Assembly (NCBI GenBank): GCA_050180015.1
Contig: JBFXEO010000161.1
Location: 1-6,916, forward strand
From: JBFXEO01 sp050180015
Lineage (GTDB): Bacteria > Bacteroidota > Bacteroidia > Bacteroidales > Tenuifilaceae
Direction of reading: 5' to 3'
DNA length: 6,916 nucleotides
Made by a program: the position numbers and the translations under genes. The notes beneath the pieces were generated by a model that was not told the DNA's origin, did not search any database, and worked only from the letters and a program-made list of their open reading frames with translations. Below are positions 1-6,074 of the stretch, one piece after another (position 1 is the first letter of the stretch; each line of letters begins with the position of its first letter).

Positions 1-694
1 AGTAATTGGTATAATTGCTCTGGCTGTAAACGTATCCAAAATTAATAAAGGCAATATCAACGCCTAACTCGCTAATATGCTTCAGTTGACCAAAAGGAAA
101 CGCAAAATGTACAACCCTGTCATTGAGGACCTCTTCAATTCGAGTCTTACTACCAACAATTTGGCTGGTCAAAAACGTTTCATCTTGGGAATTCAACGAC
201 AAATGATCCAGCGTATGGGCTCCAATGGTATGGCCCTCGGTACGCAAAGTTTTTATCATTTCCCAATTCATGGGCGGTTTATCAACCAAAACAACATTCT
301 CTGTAAAATTATCCCGGTATTCCTTAGTCCCATCAACAAAATTTGGGTTGATAAAGAAACATGCCTTTAAGTTCCTTTTGTCCAACACCGGTTTGATTTT
401 GGTAAAACACTCATCGAACCCATCGTCCCACGAAAAAGCCACCATGCATTCATCCCTAGGTATATTTTTACTTTTTATAAGATTTACCGCATCGGTAAAA
501 TTCACCAATTTCACCCCTTTTTGTTCCAAAGAGGTGAGCAAAGTATCGAAAACATGAGGGTTCGCCATATCGTCAAGGCTAAGAAAATGCCCATTGAGGA
601 TATGAACCCCATGTTTGGGTTTTGCTGTAACGGAGATTATATCGAGTATCCTATTTCGGAGAGAAGTGCGAATTGATAATGCAATTCTATTCAT
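1..694 (-). CDS. Polysaccharide deacetylase (NodB-like, CE4 type), 3' end cut by window edge
   Basis: The frame is open from ATG at 694 to the window edge: 231 residues and no stop, so the C-terminus is missing. CE4/NodB-fold enzymes are metal-dependent hydrolases that remove acetyl groups from N- or O-acetylated sugars. Visible motifs are F87-S-W-D-D-G92 (motif 1, with the catalytic-base Asp and the metal-binding Asp as D90 and D91), H160-T-L-D-H164 (motif 2, the metal-binding HxxxH) and F197-A-F-P-F-G202 (motif 3, in the FAxPxG form rather than RxPYG). The N-terminus is polar and basic with no signal peptide or membrane helix, so a cytoplasmic enzyme is suggested. Its ATG overlaps the stop of the upstream glycosyltransferase as ATGA, implying translational coupling. 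Inference: it tailors the glycan made by this cluster or a lipid-linked precursor. The exact substrate cannot be read from sequence. Confidence 0.9.
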   Translation of the reverse strand, partial: MNRIALSIRTSLRNRILDIISVTAKPKHGVHILNGHFLSLDDMANPHVFDTLLTSLEQKGVKLVNFTDAVNLIKSKNIPRDECMVAFSWDDGFDECFTKIKPVLDKRNLKACFFINPNFVDGTKEYRDNFTENVVLVDKPPMNWEMIKTLRTEGHTIGAHTLDHLSLNSQDETFLTSQIVGSKTRIEEVLNDRVVHFAFPFGQLKHISELGVDIAFINFGYVYSQSNYTNY

Positions 695-1788
695 GATTCC
701 ATTAGTTGAAAGAGAACACCCGTAATTTTTCTGGCCTGTTCAGCAGGGAGGTAACCCCTTTCAAATATTGTATTTATACATTCTTTCGGCACGTCATCTC
801 TTTCACCCGCCAGTTTAATACCCCATTCTTCAATTTTCCCTGCTAAATCGGTTGGGTTATTGTCTAAAAAAGTATCACCATTAACCCCCGGCACTAGTAG
901 TTCAACTTCCGGAAAATGCAAACCGTAGTTGTCTGTAGTAATTACTGGTAACCCATACGATAAGGCATGTACAATTGACAATCCTATGCCGCCGGGGTAA
1001 ACAAAAATATCTGCTTCTTGAAAAAAGGGAACAATATCATCCCCATACAGCCCCCCTGTAAACTCTACTATATCATCAATTTTTAGCTCAACGGATAATT
1101 TCTTGAGTTCTTCAATAATTCCATCACCAACAATAAAGCAATAATATTTGCGTGTACCTCGCTCTTTTAGCACATTAATTGCTTTCAGCAGAACATCAAC
1201 ACGCTTTGCCGGTGTCAGTCTGCCTGAGTAAAGAAGTGTAAATACATTTTTACTTTTACCTGGAAATTCTTTACTAAAACCATAATCTTCATCGTTAATG
1301 GCGTTACCAATAACTGCTATTTTTGAATTGTTAACTCCGAGTTCAAGTAGATTATTATATCCTTGCTGACTATAGGCTAAAATATAATCTGCTTTACGAT
1401 AAATAAGACTTCTACCCCACTTTCCCACCCTGCCCTGATGACCAAGCCCACCGTGCGACCACCACACAAATTTCCGTTGTGTAAATTTGGCCCACAAAAA
1501 AATAAGTATAGTATGAATGTGATGGAAATCAACGCCAGAGCAAATAATAATATCGGGTTTTAATGCCTTTACCTTTTTAAAAAATCCTTTCAAATAGTAA
1601 AACTTATGTTTAAATAAGCAGAATATCATGTATTCTAAGCATATAGCATGGTTAATTTTCGTAGGTTTAATATTCTCAAATTCATTCCCAGCAATGATAT
1701 AAGTCGTAAAATGCTGATCATCCATAATTATTCTAAATGTGTCACGACGGTAATGGGCAACTATGGGTTCAACAAATAATACTTTCAT
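691..1788 (-). CDS. Glycosyltransferase family 4 (GT-B fold)
   Basis: This 365-residue protein has the normal length for a GT4 retaining glycosyltransferase, which transfers a sugar from a nucleotide donor to a lipid-linked acceptor at the cytoplasmic face of the membrane. The N-terminal acceptor domain begins MKVLFVEPIVAHYRRD and contains the WWSHGG stretch at 109-114. The C-terminal donor domain has S188-G-R-L-T-P-A-K-R196, with R190 and K195 as the likely donor-phosphate contacts, then V220-G-D-G223, A259-D-I-F, and the P265-G-G-I-G-L loop leading to H274-A-L-S-Y-G-L-P-V-I. The usual EX7E glutamates are replaced by G266 and H274, a variant described separately. The ATG lies 5 bases after the flippase stop, with no good Shine-Dalgarno, and the gene ends overlapping the deacetylase start. 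The family is secure. Donor and linkage are unknown; GDP-fucose is one candidate because gmd and fcl are in the operon. Confidence 0.92.
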   Translation of the reverse strand: MKVLFVEPIVAHYRRDTFRIIMDDQHFTTYIIAGNEFENIKPTKINHAICLEYMIFCLFKHKFYYLKGFFKKVKALKPDIIICSGVDFHHIHTILIFLWAKFTQRKFVWWSHGGLGHQGRVGKWGRSLIYRKADYILAYSQQGYNNLLELGVNNSKIAVIGNAINDEDYGFSKEFPGKSKNVFTLLYSGRLTPAKRVDVLLKAINVLKERGTRKYYCFIVGDGIIEELKKLSVELKIDDIVEFTGGLYGDDIVPFFQEADIFVYPGGIGLSIVHALSYGLPVITTDNYGLHFPEVELLVPGVNGDTFLDNNPTDLAGKIEEWGIKLAGERDDVPKECINTIFERGYLPAEQARKITGVLFQLMES

Positions 1789-1793
1789 CCGAA

Positions 1794-3080
1794 CTATTTT
1801 TTAACCGATCTCTCGTAACTTATAACAATAAAAATCAGCAAACCAATGAGAAGAATATTACAAAGCACTTCAATGGCCACATAAAGCCTAAGAAAAGGAA
1901 TAAACCCTATCGATTTAAAAAGGGTGAGAGATAGAATGGCAGTAAAATATAAAACCTGCCACAGACTTTGAAGTTTAATTCTATTTAAAGCCACAAATAT
2001 TGAGGTAAATGAAGATGCAATAAAGTTAATGGCAAATGGCCAAACCAATAGTTTAGAAATTTCACCGGATATTCGCCATGTTTCTCCAAAAAAAAGAGTA
2101 AAAATATCAACCCCAAAAAGGATAATAATACCAATTTCTGCAATAGCTACTAACAAGGTAATTATGAGTATTGGCATCAAATCTTTGACAACGGACTGAT
2201 TTGCCCTAAACCTTTCTGAACCGCGTTGAAGAATAACACTTGAAAAGGATGTTGCAACTAAAGCCAACGGAATTGAAAGCATTAATTTGGATAGATCAAA
2301 AAAACCTGCTTGGTGCGCGGAGAAGAATCTATTGATAAATATAACCGGTAATAAATTCGAGGAAGCACTCATTGCACTAGTAATCAAATTGTATTTAGGA
2401 AATTCCGAGTATTTTTTGGCCAATAGAATCGCCCTTCTTGAACTAAAATACCCAAAAGAAAATCCTTTCCTTAACGACTGAAAAAATGCAGCAACAACAT
2501 TCACCAGCTGTCCCAATATATCTCCAAAAACTAGTCCCCTTGAAAAACTGTTCAATGCAAACGCTGATTGAGAAAAGCCTTCAACAATCCTCCTGGACAA
2601 TTTATTCCCCGAAATTGCCAAAAATGCCTTCTTACGAATCAACCAAAAAATAAAAACCTGAAAAGTGCTGAATAAAAAAGTCCCCAGTGGAATAAATAGA
2701 TCAATATAGGCCTTACTTTCATCAATATTAAGAAATATTGCTATCTGGTATTTAAAAAAAACAACAAACAAAAAGAGTAACGAGCTGGTTGTTACACTAA
2801 TAATGATTGAAAGGCTAACAATTATCGATGAATCTGCATCCAGTTTGGGCAGAATAACTGTTTGCTCGTACCTAAGCGAAGAAACAACCATTAGTATCCC
2901 AATAACGCTTGAATAGACAGAATAGACCCCGAACTCCTCCGGGGCAAAATACCGACGAAGGAAAGGTTGTAGCAGGATTGGGATCGCCTGTGCAATTAAT
3001 GTGCCTATTGCTAATACCGATGCGCTCCTTAAAAGCTCAGACTTAAGGATGTATTTTGGTAAAGACTTAACGCGATTCAA
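1794..3080 (-). CDS. Wzx-type oligosaccharide/lipid-linked repeat-unit flippase (PST/MOP family)
   Basis: This is a 428-residue, strongly hydrophobic inner-membrane protein with about 11-12 predicted helices (roughly 18-40, 52-66, 85-109, 127-147, 183-200, 262-283, 301-323, 345-365, 373-391 and 398-421, plus weaker ones). The N-terminus, with an amphipathic KSELLRSASVLAIGTLIAQ stretch and the EEFGVYSVYSS turn at 48-58, is characteristic of the polysaccharide-biosynthesis MOP transporters. Members flip undecaprenyl-diphosphate-linked oligosaccharides to the periplasmic face. The start is a TTG: the frame is closed by TAA at 3093-3095, no ATG or GTG lies between, and no ATG occurs until residue 64, which would delete the first helices. 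It sits 8 bases after the stop of the initiating transferase, consistent with a Wzx/Wzy-dependent route. The role as flippase is confident; the transported unit is not known. Confidence 0.9.
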   Translation of the reverse strand: MNRVKSLPKYILKSELLRSASVLAIGTLIAQAIPILLQPFLRRYFAPEEFGVYSVYSSVIGILMVVSSLRYEQTVILPKLDADSSIIVSLSIIISVTTSSLLFLFVVFFKYQIAIFLNIDESKAYIDLFIPLGTFLFSTFQVFIFWLIRKKAFLAISGNKLSRRIVEGFSQSAFALNSFSRGLVFGDILGQLVNVVAAFFQSLRKGFSFGYFSSRRAILLAKKYSEFPKYNLITSAMSASSNLLPVIFINRFFSAHQAGFFDLSKLMLSIPLALVATSFSSVILQRGSERFRANQSVVKDLMPILIITLLVAIAEIGIIILFGVDIFTLFFGETWRISGEISKLLVWPFAINFIASSFTSIFVALNRIKLQSLWQVLYFTAILSLTLFKSIGFIPFLRLYVAIEVLCNILLIGLLIFIVISYERSVKK

Positions 3081-3088
3081 CGATGTGG

Positions 3089-4081
3089 CTATTTAAACGG
3101 GAATAAATCATCCACTTTACGGGCGACTAAATAGAGAAAGCCCAGTGTTATAATACAAACCGGAATTTTCAGGAAATCCAATTCTCTGTATAATAGAATC
3201 AAACAAATAATTATAGCATTAATAATTAGTAATACAAAATCGAGTTGTTTGTGCGAATAGCCAGCTTGGACAAACCTCTGGTAAATGTGCATTCGATGGG
3301 GTGTACTCAATTGGGCCCCCAATCGCCAACGTCTATAAAGTGTTAGTGTAGCATCAAACCAAAACGGTGATGAAATCATCAACCAGTTAAAAATTGAGAA
3401 ATCCAGGGTATTGTGGTAATGAATGCCCAGAACAACCAGAATGAATCCCAGCTGAGTACTTCCTACATCACCCATAAATATCTTTGCCTTTGGCCAATTC
3501 CAGTACAAAAATCCAAGAACACTGGCAGCAAGCAGCAGAACCTCCCAGCTTCCGGCAAAGGTAAAAAGGACAAGGCAAATAATTATTGCCTCTATTGAGG
3601 CAAAACCATCGGCCCCGTCCATGAAATTATAGAGGTTAATAAACCAGACCATACCCACAATGGCAATAGGGTATATTACATAAGGAATACTTAACACGTC
3701 TATTCCCGGAGTAACTGGTTTTCTTAATCCACCCAGCAAATAAAAGGCCGCTATTGAAACAACAAACTGAATAATCAATCTTATAATGGGCTTAATCTCC
3801 AGTATATCATCAGCAAAACTAATTGCAGCCAAAATTAATCCACACGCTAATGCCCAGAATAGGTTAGAATCTACCCAGCTAAAAATATAAAAAACAATTA
3901 AACCAAGATACCAGGCAACAATAATTGCTAAGCCACCGCCCCGGGGCGTTACGTCTGTGTGTAAACTCCGCTCATTGGGAAAGCTAAGAACCTTATAACG
4001 TAAAGCCCAAATACGAATTAGATATGTCATTATAAAAGAGACAATACATACACCAATAAGTATTACGATTTTAAGAATCAT
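3089..4081 (-). CDS. Undecaprenyl-phosphate sugar-1-phosphate transferase (MraY/WecA family, WbpL-like)
   Basis: This 330-residue polytopic membrane protein starts repeat-unit synthesis by moving a hexosamine-1-phosphate from a UDP-sugar to undecaprenyl phosphate. In order, the sequence shows an early helix, R38-S-L-H41 followed by P46-R-G-G-G50, the aspartate pair F89-A-D-D-I at 91-92, F147-I-N-L-Y-N-F-M-D-G-A-D-G159 (N149, N152, D155), G204-D-V-G-S208 and P261-H-R-M-H-I-Y-Q-R269. The HRxHxYQR motif near the C-terminus is typical of the WecA/WbpL branch that acts on N-acetylhexosamines, not of peptidoglycan MraY. The ATG follows the SDR stop by 4 bases, with AAGG directly before it. Pairing with the preceding SDR gene suggests the priming sugar is a 6-deoxy-HexNAc such as QuiNAc or FucNAc, as in WbpV-WbpL pairs, but GlcNAc-1-P cannot be excluded. 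Confidence 0.92.
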   Translation of the reverse strand: MILKIVILIGVCIVSFIMTYLIRIWALRYKVLSFPNERSLHTDVTPRGGGLAIIVAWYLGLIVFYIFSWVDSNLFWALACGLILAAISFADDILEIKPIIRLIIQFVVSIAAFYLLGGLRKPVTPGIDVLSIPYVIYPIAIVGMVWFINLYNFMDGADGFASIEAIIICLVLFTFAGSWEVLLLAASVLGFLYWNWPKAKIFMGDVGSTQLGFILVVLGIHYHNTLDFSIFNWLMISSPFWFDATLTLYRRWRLGAQLSTPHRMHIYQRFVQAGYSHKQLDFVLLIINAIIICLILLYRELDFLKIPVCIITLGFLYLVARKVDDLFPFK

Positions 4082-4085
4082 CCTT

Positions 4086-4964
4086 CTATATAGATTTTGA
4101 ATTCAAATAGTAATTTACGGTTCTATCTATTCCTTCCTTTGTCGAGAATTCCGGTTCAAAATCTAATAATCGTGTTGTGCGATAGTTATCCAAAACAGAT
4201 GTACCAATGAGCCTTTCATGGTAATGAGGTACAAAAAACTTCAATAAATAAATTAAACCTTTACCGGGGTTGACGAGGAATCGCCGTTTCCCAAGCGATT
4301 GGGATATTAGCCTGACTAGCTCGTCAATCGAGGGCGATTCTTTGTCTTTTGCTATCAAAATTCCGCCCTGCCTTAACTCGATGATTTTATCTATATATCC
4401 AACAATATTTTCAACATAGGTGATACTTCTTTTATTTCTTATGTTACCCAGTGGAATTACAGGGAATTTATCCACCATTCTAATTAAATCAAGCATATTG
4501 GCTTTAACGCCTTCGCCATAGACCATAGGGGTACGAAGTACCGATACACAGAATCTCTCATCATTCAGCTTTAGCAATTCCTCTTCAGCCCTCAACTTAC
4601 TATATCCATAGCCATCTGTAGGGTTACAGGGAGCCGCTTCGTTCCAGGCCTCCTGGCCTTCCTTAAATTTGCCATAAACCTTTGATGAACTAATAAAAAC
4701 AAAATGTGGAACACCTGAATTCTTTGCAATTTTAGCCATGCTTACAGGCAGCTCTGCGTTTACCCGTAAGTAATCGGATAAAGGTATTTTTTTACTCTGA
4801 TGTACGACTGCAGCCAGATGAATAATAACATCAAAGCCCGTTAGATTAATATTCTCGGGCTTTGTATCTCTTACATCAACTTCAAAAAGCTGTTTGTACT
4901 TACTATACTTTATAAAGTTAGCTCCAATAAAACTTCCCTTACCAATCAAAAGGATACGTAACAT
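4086..4964 (-). CDS. NAD-dependent epimerase/dehydratase (extended SDR), likely UDP-4-keto-6-deoxy-HexNAc reductase
   Basis: This 292-residue Rossmann-fold enzyme of the extended short-chain dehydrogenase/reductase family is slightly shorter than the usual 310-330 residues. The nucleotide-binding loop is G8-K-G-S-F-I-G14, so the central glycine of GxxGxxG is Ser11. D44-V-I-I-H-L-A-A-V-V at 45-54, the serine cluster 92-94 followed by KVYG, and Y119-x3-K123 form the catalytic site. A C-terminal substrate domain starts near 146 (PMVYGEGVKANM). It has a good Shine-Dalgarno. Its place directly before a WecA/WbpL-like transferase resembles wbpV/wbpL and wreQ/wreU style loci, where the SDR reduces UDP-4-keto-6-deoxy-GlcNAc to UDP-QuiNAc. 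That substrate assignment is inference from context. A C4 epimerase role on a UDP-sugar is the main alternative. The 4,6-dehydratase that would feed it is not in the window. Confidence 0.88.
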   Translation of the reverse strand: MLRILLIGKGSFIGANFIKYSKYKQLFEVDVRDTKPENINLTGFDVIIHLAAVVHQSKKIPLSDYLRVNAELPVSMAKIAKNSGVPHFVFISSSKVYGKFKEGQEAWNEAAPCNPTDGYGYSKLRAEEELLKLNDERFCVSVLRTPMVYGEGVKANMLDLIRMVDKFPVIPLGNIRNKRSITYVENIVGYIDKIIELRQGGILIAKDKESPSIDELVRLISQSLGKRRFLVNPGKGLIYLLKFFVPHYHERLIGTSVLDNYRTTRLLDFEPEFSTKEGIDRTVNYYLNSKSI

Positions 4965-4970
4965 ATAGAA

Positions 4971-4975
4971 TCCTC
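4971..4975 (-). promoter_or_regulatory. Shine-Dalgarno site of the SDR gene
   Basis: GAGGA on the minus strand lies 6 bases before the ATG at 4964. It is the best ribosome-binding site in the window and supports that start. This gene is also the only one in the window preceded by a real spacer (30 bases after fcl), so it probably initiates translation independently where the others are coupled. Confidence 0.55.
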
Positions 4976-4994
4976 ATTACCTTTAAGAAATAAT

Positions 4995-6074
4995 TTAGCC
5001 GTTTAAATAGTTGGCATAAACCGATTTGAGGCCGATTTCTAGCTCAATGCTATATTTCCATCCTAAAGATGAAAGTTTTGATACATCCAGAAGTTTCCGG
5101 TAAGTTCCGTCAGGTTTACTGCTGTTCCAATCAATTCCCCCCTTATAACCAACAATTTGTTTAACTAAACATGCCAAATCAGAAATAGCCATTTCTTTAC
5201 CAGTTCCAATGTTAATATGGGTGTTCTTAATCTCATGTCCACTTCTTAAATCATCAAAATCTACGTTCTCCATTAAAAATATACATGCATCGGCCATGTC
5301 GTCGGAGTGCATAAACTCTCTCATAGGTTTACCGGTACCCCAAAGAGTGATCGTTGCTTCATCGCTTGCTGATTGTTTGATACCGTACTTGTTTAGAATA
5401 TCTAAAATACCCTCTTCCGAATTTCCTTTGATACCGTCAACTGGTCGTTTGTCAAAATCGGCTCGAATTGCATCCCAGTCATTATTCATCAAGCATTTCC
5501 CTAAATGCATTTTACGAATTAAGGCAGGGAGCACATGGCTTTTCTCCAAATCATAATTATCGCCAGTACCATAAAGGTTCGTTGGCATCGCCGATATAAA
5601 GTTAGTCCCATACTGAATATTGTATGATTCACACAGCTTAATTCCCGCAATTTTGGCAATAGCATAGGGTTCGTTTGTGTACTCTAAAGGAGAAGTTAAA
5701 AGGTAATCCTCCTTGATTGGCTGAGGGGCCTCTCTGGGATAAATACATGAACTACCTAAAAACAGCATTTTTTTTACCCCTGTCAAATATGATGCATGAA
5801 TAACATTATTTTGAATTTGAAGGTTTTCATATATAAACTGCGCCCTATACGTATTATTGGCCATTATCCCCCCCACCTTTGCAGCAGCAAGAAAAACATA
5901 TTCAGGTTTCTCCTCTTTCAAAAATTCAAGAACTGAGGTATAGTTTAACAAATTCAATTCAGAATGAGTTTTCCCAATAATATCGGCATACCCCTTTTCT
6001 TGCAGCTTCCTCTTAATAGCGCTACCAACAAGTCCATTGTGCCCAGCAATATATATTTTCGAAGAGGGGTTCAC
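4995..6074 (-). CDS. fcl: GDP-L-fucose synthase (GDP-4-keto-6-deoxymannose epimerase/reductase)
   Basis: The enzyme converts GDP-4-keto-6-deoxy-D-mannose to GDP-L-fucose by 3,5-epimerisation and NADPH-dependent 4-reduction in the cytoplasm, the second step after Gmd. Visible motifs are G11-H-N-G14-L-V-G17 for cofactor binding, G107-S-S-C-I-Y-P113 with catalytic S108 and C110, Y137-A-I-A-K141, and S179-H180. These match the family residues Ser107, Cys109, Tyr136, Lys140 and His179 of the E. coli enzyme, offset by one. At 359 residues it is longer than E. coli Fcl (321), mainly through an insertion at about 195-241 before TLWGTGKPMREF; this long form is common in Bacteroidota. The start is GTG directly after the gmd stop and in the same frame; no other start exists before Met71, which would remove the Rossmann loop. 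A weak GGGAA lies 7 bases upstream. Confidence 0.96.
   Translation of the reverse strand: MNPSSKIYIAGHNGLVGSAIKRKLQEKGYADIIGKTHSELNLLNYTSVLEFLKEEKPEYVFLAAAKVGGIMANNTYRAQFIYENLQIQNNVIHASYLTGVKKMLFLGSSCIYPREAPQPIKEDYLLTSPLEYTNEPYAIAKIAGIKLCESYNIQYGTNFISAMPTNLYGTGDNYDLEKSHVLPALIRKMHLGKCLMNNDWDAIRADFDKRPVDGIKGNSEEGILDILNKYGIKQSASDEATITLWGTGKPMREFMHSDDMADACIFLMENVDFDDLRSGHEIKNTHINIGTGKEMAISDLACLVKQIVGYKGGIDWNSSKPDGTYRKLLDVSKLSSLGWKYSIELEIGLKSVYANYLNG

Noticed and set aside
77..557. Two overlapping plus-strand open frames of about 100 residues
   Set aside because: They lie antisense to the polysaccharide deacetylase frame, which carries intact catalytic motifs; the plus-strand translations show no recognisable domain.
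4939..4977. A 12-codon minus-strand frame starting at an ATG that overlaps the SDR Shine-Dalgarno
   Set aside because: It is out of frame with the SDR gene and short. The ATG has no ribosome-binding site of its own. It could be a leader peptide, but nothing beyond the open frame supports that.
4965..4994. Possible internal promoter or terminator in the only real spacer
   Set aside because: The 30 bases hold the SDR ribosome-binding site but no stem-loop with a T-run and no convincing Bacteroidota -33/-7 pair (TTTG and TAnnTTTG).
5209..5556. Plus-strand 115-residue open frame opposite fcl
   Set aside because: It is antisense to a fully conserved Fcl sequence, has no domain, and is explained by codon structure of the opposite strand.
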